39,657 bases of DNA from JAKORR01 sp964608495 (GTDB lineage Bacteria; Armatimonadota; Zipacnadia; Zipacnadales; FEN-943). Numbering within the stretch: position 1 is the stretch's first letter; every line of letters starts with the position of its first letter. The stretch lies in assembly GCA_964608495.1 (NCBI GenBank), contig CAZSOQ010000013.1:1-39657 (forward strand), given 5' to 3'. The position numbers and the translations under genes are program-made. The notes under the pieces are model-generated. The model saw only the letters and a program-made list of their open reading frames with translations. It had not been told where the DNA came from and made no database searches. Shown here one piece after another: positions 7,312-15,985 of this stretch.

Positions 7312-8718
7312 CTACTTGGTCTGCGCGCGGCTCTGCACCGGCAGGCGGGCGAGCTGGGACTCGGAGCCCTCGGCCACGAGCTTCAGCTTCACCGTCTCGG
7401 TCTCGGCCGGAAGGTCCAGGGGCAGGTCGAGATTCACCTGCTCCACCGGGCCCACCTGCTGCTCGATAGGCTTGCCGATGGGCTTGTCGCCCTTGTCGAG
7501 CATCAGGACCTGGAGCCTGGCGGGCCGGAAGACGCCCAGCGTGCCCACGACGTGCGTCTTGCCGTCCCTGGCCGCCAGGGCAAGGGGCTCGGTCACGGCC
7601 GCCAGGTCCAGCACGCCGCGGATCGGGGCGCCGACGCGGGCGGCATACCAATCCTCGGCGAAGTTCATCTCCCCGCCGGGATCGAGCCTGCGCAGCGGGC
7701 TGAGCACCTCGACCTCCATGTAGGCCTCGTCGGGCGAGGTGTAGACCTCGACGCTGCAGCCGCCGTCGGGGTAGGTGGCCCCGGGCTGGAAGTCGAAGCG
7801 CTTGACATAGGCCCAGTCGTGGCGGTCGTCCACGTAGGCGATCCACCCGGCGGCGGAGTCGGCGCCGATCTTGCCCAGCTCGTTCTTGTAGCGCACCTCG
7901 ACCAGCCCGCCCTCGATCACGCGCCACTGCCCGCTGGGCTTGTCTATCAGCTGCTTGTAGCCGCCCTCGAAGCGGCTGGCCGGGTTGATGGGGAAGTAGA
8001 CGCGGGCGTCGTCGGTGAAGGCCTCATCGGGGGCCAGGGAGCCCGGGACCTGCGTGACGTCCCAGATGCTCCACTCGACGGGCCTGGCGCTGACGTTCTT
8101 GAAGGTCTCCTGTACCCGCACGCGCGTGGTGCCCACGTAGAGGCTCACGCGGCGGGTGATCTGCAGGCCGGTGACCGTCTTGTCCGGGGGGCTGACAAGC
8201 TCGATCTCGCCGACATTGCCGCGGGGCTTGACGATGCGGCCGGTCCAGCGGCCACCCTCGAGGTCGGAGCCGGGCGGGTCGGGCGGTCCCTGCCACTGAG
8301 TCTGCGGCGCGGGCCAGACCTTGTACCCCCCGAAGTTGCGCCAGGCCTTCTTGCCGTAGGCCATCTCACCGCCGGCGGTGGGAGCGGCAGCCCTGACCTC
8401 GTCGAGGTTGACCCACAGCAGGGGCTTGCCGCCGATCTTGTACTCCATGATGCGGCCGCCGAACTCGGGCACGGCGACGAGGGTGACCAGGCCGTTGGTC
8501 ATCTTGAGCGCCTGATGGCCGTAGAAGTCCGCCTCGACGACCTGCACCTGATCGGCGGGCTTGACGTCGGCCGGGTTGACGTCGCTACCGTAGCCGTAGC
8601 CGCCGGTGATGGAGGGGGCGGCGCGGCGCGGCTGCGCCTGTTGCACGCCTCCACCACAGCCGGTCACGAGCGCAGCAGTCGCCAGCAGCACAACCACGCC
8701 GAGGTATTCGCGTCTCAT
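7312..8718 (-). CDS. DUF4380 lipoprotein, galactose-mutarotase-like fold
   Basis: The N-terminus MRREYLGVVVLLATAALVTGC ends in a lipobox (V-T-G-C, Cys21), so the protein should be lipid-anchored to a membrane. After a Gly/Pro-rich linker, residues about 60-345 form the DUF4380 domain, a beta-sandwich related to aldose-1-epimerases (ALKMTNGLVTLVAVPEFGGR, WRNFGGYKVWPAPQTQW, VKRFDFQPGATYPDGGCSVE). A C-terminal beta domain of about 110 residues has no recognised family. The family is linked to carbohydrate binding or modification; no reaction is established here. The start has a strong ribosome site, GGAGGT, 9 bases upstream. A paralogue without the C-terminal domain lies at 37479. The gene follows xylB on the same strand, which supports a role in sugar use. 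Confidence 0.85.
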   Translation of the reverse strand: MRREYLGVVVLLATAALVTGCGGGVQQAQPRRAAPSITGGYGYGSDVNPADVKPADQVQVVEADFYGHQALKMTNGLVTLVAVPEFGGRIMEYKIGGKPLLWVNLDEVRAAAPTAGGEMAYGKKAWRNFGGYKVWPAPQTQWQGPPDPPGSDLEGGRWTGRIVKPRGNVGEIELVSPPDKTVTGLQITRRVSLYVGTTRVRVQETFKNVSARPVEWSIWDVTQVPGSLAPDEAFTDDARVYFPINPASRFEGGYKQLIDKPSGQWRVIEGGLVEVRYKNELGKIGADSAAGWIAYVDDRHDWAYVKRFDFQPGATYPDGGCSVEVYTSPDEAYMEVEVLSPLRRLDPGGEMNFAEDWYAARVGAPIRGVLDLAAVTEPLALAARDGKTHVVGTLGVFRPARLQVLMLDKGDKPIGKPIEQQVGPVEQVNLDLPLDLPAETETVKLKLVAEGSESQLARLPVQSRAQTK

Positions 8719-8838
8719 TGACCTTACCTCCGCGAACCAGGGCCCTACTCGCGTATAGTATCCTCCCTTCTGTGAGACTCGCGCCAGTGGGGAAGTGTTT
8801 CACCGGGCACGGCGCCCGGGTGTGGGCGGGTCCCCAGG

Positions 8839-10368
8839 TCAGCCGAGCAGGCGCGCCAGGTCGTCGTAGGCCCCCTCGAGGCGCCGGTACAGGTCCTGGT
8901 ACAGGGCGTAGTAGCCCTCGTAGGCCTGGTGGGCCTCGGCGTCCACGTCGGTCCTGTCGCCCATCTGGATCGTGGCCTTGCAGGCCGCGGGCACCGAGGG
9001 CCACAGGCCCACGCCGACGCCCGCCAGCAGCGCCACGCCGAAGGCCGGGCCCTCGTCCACGTTGATCGTCCAGTGGGCCTCGCCCGTCACGTCGCTCTGG
9101 ATCTGACGCCACAGGCGCGACCGCGCGCCGCCGCCCGACGCGCGCACCTGCGAGAACTGCACGCCCATGCCCTTGATGATCTCGAAGCTGTCGCGCATGC
9201 CGAAGGCCACGCCCTCGAGGACGGCGCGGATGATGTGGCGCTTGTCGTGCAGGAGGGACAGCCCGAAGAAGACGCCCTTGGCGTTGGGGTCGGGGTAGGG
9301 CGTGCGCTCGCCGGTGAGGTAGGGCAGGAAGACGAGCCCGTCGGCGCCGGGGGCGATGGCCGCGGCCTGCTCGCAGATCAGCTCGTAGGGATCGCAGCCC
9401 AGCCGGGCCGCGAGGGCGCGCTCCTCGCTGCACAGCGAGTCGCGCAGCCAGCGCAGGGACCCGCCCGCGGAGAGCATGACGCCCATGGTGTGCCACTTGC
9501 CAGGCACGGCGTGGCAGAAGGTGTGGGTGCGTAGCTTCCCGTCCATGAGCGGCTCGTCCAGGTGGGCGAAGACGACACCCGAGGTGCCGAGGGTGCTGGA
9601 GACGACGCCGGTCTCGACGATGCCATTGCCCACGGCGCCCGCGGCCTGGTCGCCGCCGCCACCGACCACGGGCGTGCCGGGCGCGAGGCCCGTGGCCTGA
9701 GCCGCCGCCTCGCTGATGCGCCCGCTCACCTCGGCGGACTCGAAGACCTGGGGCAACCACTCCTCGGGCAGGCCGATGCCCTCGAGCATGGCCCGCGACC
9801 AGCGGCGCTCGGGGACGTTAAGCAGCGACGTGCCCGAGGCGTCGGAGACCTCGGTGGCATACTCGCCCGTCAGGAGCAGGCGCACGTAGTCCTTGGGCAG
9901 GAGCACGCGGCGCAGGCGCGCGTAGTTCCCGGGCTCGTTGTCGCGCAGCCAGACGATCTTGGGGGCCTGGAAGCCGGCGAGCACCGGGTTCAGCGTCTCG
10001 GCCACCACGGTCTCGTAGCCGACGGCGTCGTGGATCCACTGGCACTGGGCGGCCGTGCGCTGATCGCACCACAGGATCGCGGGGCGGATGACCTCATCGT
10101 GCTCGTCGAGGAACACGGAGCCGTGCATCTGGCCGGAGAGGCCGATGCCCGCGATGTCGGCGGGCGTGACACCGCTGTCGGCCAGGACGCGGCGGATGGT
10201 GTCCACGGTGGCCTTCCACCAGTCGTGAGGGTCCTGCTCCGCCCAGTTGGGGCGGGGGACGGCCATGGGGTACTCCGCCAGAGCGCGCGCCACCACCTTG
10301 CCCTGCTCGTCTATCAGCAGCGTCTTGGTGCCGGTGGTCCCTACGTCCAGGCCAAGCAGGTAAGCCAT
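8839..10368 (-). CDS. xylB: xylulokinase
   Basis: This FGGY-family kinase phosphorylates D-xylulose to xylulose 5-phosphate in the cytoplasm, the entry to the pentose phosphate pathway. The 509-residue length fits. Visible motifs are the N-terminal phosphate loop LGLDVGTTGTKTLL (5-18), the xylulokinase signature GLSGQMHG near residue 75, ILWCDQRT, the ATP-site GGGGDQAAGAVG around 250, STLGTSGVVFA, and the C-terminal RASGGGARSRLWRQI. The start is the ATG at 10368, six bases after GGAGGG; the ATG at 10374 directly abuts that site, and longer versions would add a Pro/Arg-rich shadow sequence. Its neighbours are a Gfo/Idh/MocA dehydrogenase upstream and a DUF4380 lipoprotein downstream. No xylose isomerase lies beside it, so the ketose may come from the dehydrogenase instead. 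Confidence 0.95.
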   Translation of the reverse strand: MAYLLGLDVGTTGTKTLLIDEQGKVVARALAEYPMAVPRPNWAEQDPHDWWKATVDTIRRVLADSGVTPADIAGIGLSGQMHGSVFLDEHDEVIRPAILWCDQRTAAQCQWIHDAVGYETVVAETLNPVLAGFQAPKIVWLRDNEPGNYARLRRVLLPKDYVRLLLTGEYATEVSDASGTSLLNVPERRWSRAMLEGIGLPEEWLPQVFESAEVSGRISEAAAQATGLAPGTPVVGGGGDQAAGAVGNGIVETGVVSSTLGTSGVVFAHLDEPLMDGKLRTHTFCHAVPGKWHTMGVMLSAGGSLRWLRDSLCSEERALAARLGCDPYELICEQAAAIAPGADGLVFLPYLTGERTPYPDPNAKGVFFGLSLLHDKRHIIRAVLEGVAFGMRDSFEIIKGMGVQFSQVRASGGGARSRLWRQIQSDVTGEAHWTINVDEGPAFGVALLAGVGVGLWPSVPAACKATIQMGDRTDVDAEAHQAYEGYYALYQDLYRRLEGAYDDLARLLG

Positions 10369-10509
10369 CGTCATCCCTCCTGGGCGAGAACCGGTACGAA
10401 GCCCGCCCCACGGCCGGCGGCGGACGTGACCAACCCACGCAACCGCAGGCGACCTCGAGCGGTCGCTCCCGGTCGGCCTCATCCCCGGGCCGAGACGTCC
10501 CGAAGCGGC

Positions 10510-11526
10510 TCAGGCAAGCGGCGGGACGTCCACCGGGAGCCCCGTGCGGGCCGACTCCCAGGCGGCCTCGGTGAGCCTGATGACCTGCACGCCACACTCG
10601 GGCGGCGCTTGGACCTCCTGCTCGCCGCGGATGGCGGCGATGAAGTTGGCGTCGGGATGGCCGAAGACAGGCAGGTCGTCGCCGGCGACGGCGGTGCGCT
10701 TCTCGCCGCCGACCCACTGGTAGATCTCGCCGCTGCCGATGCCGGGGATGAAGTAGGTGGCCTTCTCGCAGAAGATGGTGATGTGCTCGAAGAAGTTGAC
10801 GGCATGGCCGACCACGGAGAGGTTGCACAGGGCGCCGCCGTCGAACTCGACGCTGAGGGCGGAGAGGATGTCCACCTCGGCGTCCAGGTTGTTCTCGATG
10901 GAGAACACGCGCTTGGGCGCCAGGCCGGTCATCCACAGGACGATGTCGAGCAGGTGGCTGCCGGAGTCGTTGAGCTGGCCGCCGCAGGAAAGGGCCATCT
11001 TGCTCCGCCAGGTGCCGCGCGGTACCTGGCCGCGGTACCAGTTCTGCGACTGGGACGCGGAGACGAAGTTCACCTTGCCCGCCTCGCCGCCGAGGATCTT
11101 CTCGCGGCAGTAGCGGTAGGCGCCCATGAAGTGGCGCTGGTAGGAGATGCCCATGACCAGGCCCGTCTGCCTGACCTTCTCGACCACGTCCACGGCGTGC
11201 TCGGTGGTGCAGACCATGGGCTTCTCGCACAGCACGTGCAGGCCGGCGTCGAGCGAGTCCATGATCTGCTCGTAGTGGAAGACGTGAGGTGTGCTGATCT
11301 CGACCGCGTCCATCTCGACCTGGGCGAACATGTCCTTGTGGTCGTCGAACCGCGGCAGCTTCGCCAGATCGGGGTGCGCCTCCACCGTCGCTTTCAGCGA
11401 CGCCTCGCTGGTATCCACAAGGGCCACTATCTGAACGCCGTCAATCGCCTTCAGCCGGCCCATGTGGCCCCGCGCGTTGCCTCCGCACCCTATCATGCCG
11501 ACTCGGATGGTATCGCTGGTTGGCAC
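10510..11526 (-). CDS. Gfo/Idh/MocA family NAD(P)-dependent oxidoreductase
   Basis: Residues 8-24 hold the Rossmann nucleotide loop (VGMIGCGGNARGHMGRL), and VALVDTSE supplies the acidic end of strand 2. The family motif EKP appears in HVLCEKPMVCTTEHAVDVVE near residue 99. The C-terminal half is the alpha/beta substrate domain with NDSGSHLLDIVLWMTG, the expected block carrying the catalytic His (G-S-H). Length is 338 residues. The start is a GTG with GAGAGGT about 10 bases upstream. Such enzymes oxidise or epimerise sugars, inositols or their acids; the substrate cannot be read from sequence. Adjacency to xylB suggests a ketose product. The gap to xylB is 141 bp, so cotranscription is likely but not certain. 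Confidence 0.9.
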   Translation of the reverse strand: MPTSDTIRVGMIGCGGNARGHMGRLKAIDGVQIVALVDTSEASLKATVEAHPDLAKLPRFDDHKDMFAQVEMDAVEISTPHVFHYEQIMDSLDAGLHVLCEKPMVCTTEHAVDVVEKVRQTGLVMGISYQRHFMGAYRYCREKILGGEAGKVNFVSASQSQNWYRGQVPRGTWRSKMALSCGGQLNDSGSHLLDIVLWMTGLAPKRVFSIENNLDAEVDILSALSVEFDGGALCNLSVVGHAVNFFEHITIFCEKATYFIPGIGSGEIYQWVGGEKRTAVAGDDLPVFGHPDANFIAAIRGEQEVQAPPECGVQVIRLTEAAWESARTGLPVDVPPLA

Positions 11527-11591
11527 TATTGCTCGACCTCTCTTGGTGGTTGATTGTCGCCGCGCTGCGCCACCGCTCGCGACAGTTTGCC

Positions 11592-11623
11592 AGAGGAACC
11601 CTCTTCACGCCACCGCTGGCGTG
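11592..11623. repeat. two adjacent hairpins between the 848-residue protein gene and the dehydrogenase gene
   Basis: AGAGG-AAC-CCTCT (11592-11604) is followed directly by CACGCCA-CCGC-TGGCGTG (11606-11623). Both stems are perfect. Neither is followed by a T-run on either strand, so a Rho-independent terminator is not supported. They may be a pause, an RNA-processing site or a leader structure for the dehydrogenase gene. Confidence 0.45.
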
Positions 11624-11723
11624 GGATTCACCTTCCCCCGACGCGACCCTCCCTGCGAGGACCGGTGAGTCATTCCTGACTCGGACCTGCGCCGAGCCCC
11701 CGGGGCCCTTGAGCCCTCGGGCC

Positions 11724-14270
11724 TCACGGTGCCTGCGCCACGGCGAAGAGGCGCGTCTCGGCCGCCGGCACCTCGACCCGCAGGTCCGTGCCCTGCAAGT
11801 CCACGGCGGCCGCGGCTACCAGCTCCCGCGCCCCGCCGGGACCCGGCTTCCACACGGCCGGATCGAGGCGCACGGTCGCGCTGATCGGCTGCTCGGTGGC
11901 GTTGTGCACGGCCAGGTACATGACGCCGTCGCGCGGGCCATAGCGCTCGAACCACAGGCCCTCGGCGTCGGTTGTAGCGTGGCGCAGGGGCTGCCAGCCG
12001 GCCTCGGCGAGGGTGCGGAACAGCGGTATGAAGCGGCGGTAGAGGTCGCGCAGCGGCTCGGCGTGCTCGCGGTCGAAGGGCGCCCCGCCGGGGAAGACGT
12101 CCCAGGCGAGCATCCGGTGCATGGCGGTGAGCTTCTTGTCCATCGGCACGTCCGGTTTCGCCAGCTCGTAGTCCAGGGCGCTGATGGGCTTGCGCAGGGC
12201 CATGGCGCGCTCCCAGGGGAAGCTGCGCCAGAAGCGCGACGAGTCGCCCTCGCCGCAGCCGAACATGTCCACGTAGGGGGCCGCCCAGGTGTGGGCGTCC
12301 GGGAAGATGTTGGCGATGACGGTCTTGCCTCGGCGCCTCAGCTCCTCGGCCATCTTCGCCATGAACTGCATCTGCTCGGTCCACTGGAGCTGGCACACGC
12401 GCCCGTCCTCGTGGGAGAACACGAGGGGGAAGTCGGCATAGCGCCAGTGCTCGCGCCGGTGGTTCTCCCGCACGGCCCACCAGGGGCAAATGCTGTCCAG
12501 GTACACGCCGTCTATCTCGTTGCCCGCCTCGCGCGACCGGCGCTCGGCCTCCAGGTATTCGTGTTGCCAGGACACGGTCCAGCGGTTGGGCTCGGGCAGG
12601 TCGGGGTCGCAGTTCAGGGCGAAGTTCTGGTTGTTGTACCCGAAGGAGATGTAGTACTCGTCGCGGGGGCCGCGGAGGGCGCAGCGCGTGACGACGTCGG
12701 CCCAGGTGGGCACGGACAGCGTCCCGAAGGTGTGGGGCTCGATGCCCATGAGGTCCGCGGGCTGCTTGAGGGCCTCGGCGAGCAGGGCCACGGCCTCCTC
12801 GGGGGACTTGGCCTGGTAGAGGCCCTTGTTCTCGGGGTTCTTGAAGCGGAAGCAGACCCAGGCGCCCCAGGGCTCGGTGTACTTGTAGATCTGGATGCCG
12901 TGCTGCTTGTCGTACTCCCAGAGGCCCGGGCCGCCGTTGAGCTCGTGGAACTGCAGGCCGAAGTCCTCGGGGTCGGGTAGGTTCGCGTCGTAGCCCAGCC
13001 ACCAGCAGCCGTGCTTGGGCAGGCGCTGTTCGAAGAAGGCCGGGTACAGGCGGTAGTAGCGAACCATGGCCGAGCGCATCCCCTCGGCGGGCTCGGTGCG
13101 CGTGATGACGAAGGCGAAGTGCGCGGCGGACGGGAACTTGGCCGTGTCGGGCGACAGGCCCACCTCCCAGTGCCAGAGCAAGCCGCGGTCAGGCTCGCAG
13201 GCGAGCTTGGCGACCAGGGGCAGGTCCATGGGGAAGGCGTAGCCCAGACCCGCGCCGCCGCTCGTGGCCGAGCAGATTGGGTAGCGCGACAGCGCGCGGC
13301 CGCCGAAGTCGCTGGAGTTGTAGTACACGCCCGACGGCTCGATGGGCGTGGAGCCGTTCATGTCCTGGTGCCACTGCCATCCCCGCAGGTCCACGGGCAG
13401 GACGTGGCTGACCACCAGGGCGCGCTCGGCCCCGTCGGTGGCCCGCAGCGTGCCGCTCACCTCGAGGCGGTCGGGCTCGCCCTCATAGCGCGCCTGGAGC
13501 TCGAGCCGACCATCCTCCGTGCGGCCGGTCCACTCGATGGCGTTGTCGCCGGCCTTGCGGGCCCGGCCCGGGCACGGCTCCCTCTCGGGGTCCGCGCGCG
13601 TGAGGCTGACGTCGTCGTACCAGCAGGTGCCGTAGCCGCGGTAGATGTTCGCGTAGACCTTCAGCTCGCGGGTGCCCTGGGCCACCACGAAGCTGTGCTG
13701 GACCGGGAACCAGTCGTTGTCGCCCTTGCGGGTGCCGATGGAGATCTGCGGCGCGGACCACTCGCCTTTCTCGTCGAGCTGGATGATGTACATGTGGCTG
13801 GGCCAGTCGCCGCCGGAGCCCTGGGTCCTCGCCCAGAAGCTGAGCACCCACTGCTGGCCCGGCCTGGCCGGGACGTGGGCAACCGTAAGCTCGCCCGTGA
13901 TCTGCCTCTCCTCGCCCGGGACGCTCACGCGCACGCTGGCCTTGCCCGAGTGGGCGACCTGGCGGTCCCAGCTCCAGTATTGGCCCAGGGACCAGGCGGC
14001 GGGGCGGTCGGGGTCGCCGGCCGCCGTCTGCTCGAAGCCCGGATTGGGCAGGGCGTTGGTTCGGTCGCGGAAAGCGGCGGCGGCGTCGCCAAGGAGGAAG
14101 GGCATTGTGGGCGGCAGGGCCGGGACGGGCCGGCCGTCAAGGAGGACTTCGCTGATGCGCCCCTGGCCGTCGAAGGCCAGCGTCAGGCCGTCGCCCGTCG
14201 AAACCTGGAGAGGCTGGGCCGCCAGGGCGAGGCCCACCGCGAGCACAGGCACGACCATCGTGGTCACCAT
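11724..14270 (-). CDS. large secreted glycoside-hydrolase-like protein, family unassigned
   Basis: The start ATG follows GGGAG by 10 bases. MVTTMVVPVLAVGLALAAQP is a signal peptide. A short N-terminal beta segment is followed at about 74-207 by a CBM4/9-like module (NALPNPGFEQTAAGDPDRPA through to GTCWYDDVSLTR). Residues 220-420 are a beta-sandwich, as in glycosidases with an N-terminal galactose-mutarotase-like domain. Residues about 425-760 look like a TIM barrel: HGCWWLGYDANL, YYISFGYNNQNFALN, IDGVYLDSICPWW, TVIANIFPDAHTW, DMFGCGEGDSSR. The Asp in VYLDS and the acidic GEGD are candidate catalytic residues. The last 80 residues are a beta domain (GVMYLAVHNATE). The order resembles clan GH-D or retaining alpha-glycosidase architecture, but I cannot name a family. 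It lies upstream of the dehydrogenase and xylB. Confidence 0.7.
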   Translation of the reverse strand: MVTTMVVPVLAVGLALAAQPLQVSTGDGLTLAFDGQGRISEVLLDGRPVPALPPTMPFLLGDAAAAFRDRTNALPNPGFEQTAAGDPDRPAAWSLGQYWSWDRQVAHSGKASVRVSVPGEERQITGELTVAHVPARPGQQWVLSFWARTQGSGGDWPSHMYIIQLDEKGEWSAPQISIGTRKGDNDWFPVQHSFVVAQGTRELKVYANIYRGYGTCWYDDVSLTRADPEREPCPGRARKAGDNAIEWTGRTEDGRLELQARYEGEPDRLEVSGTLRATDGAERALVVSHVLPVDLRGWQWHQDMNGSTPIEPSGVYYNSSDFGGRALSRYPICSATSGGAGLGYAFPMDLPLVAKLACEPDRGLLWHWEVGLSPDTAKFPSAAHFAFVITRTEPAEGMRSAMVRYYRLYPAFFEQRLPKHGCWWLGYDANLPDPEDFGLQFHELNGGPGLWEYDKQHGIQIYKYTEPWGAWVCFRFKNPENKGLYQAKSPEEAVALLAEALKQPADLMGIEPHTFGTLSVPTWADVVTRCALRGPRDEYYISFGYNNQNFALNCDPDLPEPNRWTVSWQHEYLEAERRSREAGNEIDGVYLDSICPWWAVRENHRREHWRYADFPLVFSHEDGRVCQLQWTEQMQFMAKMAEELRRRGKTVIANIFPDAHTWAAPYVDMFGCGEGDSSRFWRSFPWERAMALRKPISALDYELAKPDVPMDKKLTAMHRMLAWDVFPGGAPFDREHAEPLRDLYRRFIPLFRTLAEAGWQPLRHATTDAEGLWFERYGPRDGVMYLAVHNATEQPISATVRLDPAVWKPGPGGARELVAAAAVDLQGTDLRVEVPAAETRLFAVAQAP

Positions 14271-14310
14271 GGTCTGTCATCTCCCGGTACTGCAGGAATC
14301 GTGAGACCGC

Positions 14311-15783
14311 TCAGTGGACCGGCTCGGGCCGGGCGCTGGGCGCCTGCTCGACCGGCCGGTCCGGCGCAACGGCGCCGCGCTCACCAGCGCGAGCCCCGCG
14401 GTGGCCGTCTCGCACCATGCCGTCGTCCCCGGGGAAGAGCCGCCGCGGGTCCGCCGTGCCCGGCGCGGCCTTGATGGCCTTCCAGTCCAGGTGCACGTCC
14501 GCCAGGTGGGACGCGGAGGCGTCGGGGAAGGGAACGCTCTGCAACTGGTCCGAGACGGCCAGCAAGGCGCGGCGACCGTCGCTGGCGACTGCCAGGAGCC
14601 TGACGTTCGGGGCACGAGCGAGCGCGCGCAGGCCCCCATCGCACAGGTCGCAGGCGGCCACGACGCTGGTTTGGCGCTGCGGGTCCCATAGGCCCACTAG
14701 GGCCCACCGGGGGTCCGGGCAGGGCAGGACCCTGACTGTCAAGACGGGCCCGTCCCACTGCGTCACGCAGCGGTCGGCTCCGGTGCGGGCGTTGAGGGCG
14801 CGAAGACCGCGGCGGGCGAGTAGCACCTCACCCGGGCGGCGTGGCCCGGGAGTGGGCTTGTCCGTGGACGGTCCTCGGCGCTCGTCGGTGCGGCCGGTCC
14901 GCAGGTCCACCCACAGCACCCTGCGACGGCCGTCCTCGCCGCCCTCCTCGGAGCCTTCGTAGACGAGGATCACGTCGTTGCCCCCCTTCGAGAAGCCGAG
15001 GGTGGACGGGGGCGGTGAGGGCACGGTGGCCACCGGCTCCACCTGGCCCTGACTGCGAAGGAGACAGAGCTGGTAGCCCTCCTGGCTGGACTGGGACTTC
15101 ATGAGGCAGAGGAGTGCGCTGCCGTCGGGCAGCCAGATGGCCGGGCGGAGGTCACGGCTGGAAGGTGCGGAGAGCCAGCGCCCCCAGGCCCAGGAGGGAG
15201 GGCCCGCCACCCAGATCTCGTCAGCCACCGGGCGCTCGAAATCCTCGGCGAGCAGCGACGGCATGGGTGAGACGGATACGTGGACGGCGACGTGCCCGGT
15301 GAGCCGGTTGAGGCACCACTCGACGGAGCTGCGCAGGGCGTCATCGGGCAGGGGTAGGGGGAACTCGTGGGCCCGGAGGTCGCGTGGGCTGAGGATGAAG
15401 AGGCGCGAGTCCATCCTGTGGGTCGCCTTGGCCAGCGTGCCGCCGAAGTCGCGGAGCATATTGGGCATGACACCCAGGACCATGGCCACGCTGGGAACCG
15501 GCTGCCCGACGACCAGCACGGTGCCGCCGGGCAAGATGCAGGCTTCGGTGTGCAAGTAGCCCGGCAGGCGGATGACGGCCACGCCGCCGTGCTCCACGGG
15601 CCTGACCGGGGTCGGCCGGCCGGTGAGCTTCTCGACGTCCTGGGACCGGGCCTGAACGAGGAGATAGCTGCAAAGCGAGGCCGCGATGACCAGGAAGACC
15701 ACAGCCACGAGCCCACTGCAGCCGATCAGGCCCCAGTGGAGGCACGACCGCCAGCCGTCACTTGCGCCGCGGGAACGGGCCAT
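14311..15783 (-). CDS. membrane-anchored protein with a propeller-like extracytoplasmic domain
   Basis: The start was set at the ATG at 15783, which has AAGGGAGA just upstream; the longer frame adds 16 unlikely residues. Residues 12-42 (CLHWGLIGCSGLVAVVFLVI and on) make one transmembrane helix with a basic N-terminus, so the large C-terminal part should face outward. That part contains repeated strand pairs such as RDLRPAIWLPDGSALLCLMK, TLGFSKGGNDVILVYEGSEE, RRVLWVDLRTGRT and RWALVGLWDPQRQTSVVAA. These resemble irregular TolB or quinoprotein-like blades. No catalytic motif is seen. It ends 40 bp upstream of the 848-residue secreted protein gene on the same strand, so the two are probably cotranscribed and may act together at the cell surface. 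The function is unknown. Confidence 0.65.
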   Translation of the reverse strand: MARSRGASDGWRSCLHWGLIGCSGLVAVVFLVIAASLCSYLLVQARSQDVEKLTGRPTPVRPVEHGGVAVIRLPGYLHTEACILPGGTVLVVGQPVPSVAMVLGVMPNMLRDFGGTLAKATHRMDSRLFILSPRDLRAHEFPLPLPDDALRSSVEWCLNRLTGHVAVHVSVSPMPSLLAEDFERPVADEIWVAGPPSWAWGRWLSAPSSRDLRPAIWLPDGSALLCLMKSQSSQEGYQLCLLRSQGQVEPVATVPSPPPSTLGFSKGGNDVILVYEGSEEGGEDGRRRVLWVDLRTGRTDERRGPSTDKPTPGPRRPGEVLLARRGLRALNARTGADRCVTQWDGPVLTVRVLPCPDPRWALVGLWDPQRQTSVVAACDLCDGGLRALARAPNVRLLAVASDGRRALLAVSDQLQSVPFPDASASHLADVHLDWKAIKAAPGTADPRRLFPGDDGMVRDGHRGARAGERGAVAPDRPVEQAPSARPEPVH

Positions 15784-15911
15784 AGGTCTCCCTTGAGGGA
15801 CAAGCGTATAGCACCGCCAGCGCGAGGGCAACGGCCCGCAGGGCCGTGGTCGCGGGGACGCCCACGCTCCTGTGCGGCTGGGCCTGACGGTCCACCCCGG
15901 CGCGAAAGAAC

Positions 15912-15937
15912 AGGTGCGCCCCCGAGGGAGCGCACCT
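15912..15937 (-). terminator. hairpin terminator downstream of the second Gfo/Idh/MocA gene
   Basis: AGGTGCGC (15912-15919) and GCGCACCT (15930-15937) form a perfect 8-bp stem. Three further C-G pairs and a bulged A extend it inward. On the minus strand it is followed by GTTCTTTC, a modest U-tract. It lies about 50 bp past the stop at 15986 and separates that operon from the membrane-protein gene. Confidence 0.6.
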
Positions 15938-15985
15938 TGGTTGTGTCGCCCGGCACGGAGACGGCTCAGGCCTGTTGCCTATGGC

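Noticed and set aside
6538..8721. Long plus-strand frame of 727 codons
   Set aside because: It is antisense to the endonuclease V-like and DUF4380 genes, whose family motifs are clear on the other strand. Its translation is low-complexity Gly/Leu/Asp/His text.
8719..8770. TATACG-type -10 box upstream of the DUF4380 lipoprotein gene; a similar one near 15800
   Set aside because: No matching -35 hexamer was found at a normal distance in either case.
8803..8819. Hairpin CCGGGC-N5-GCCCGG downstream of xylB, considered as a terminator
   Set aside because: The stem has only 6 bp and no T-run follows on the minus strand, so termination is not supported.
9562..12980. Two long overlapping plus-strand frames
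   Set aside because: They run antisense to xylB, the dehydrogenase and the secreted 848-residue protein, which all have clear homology features.
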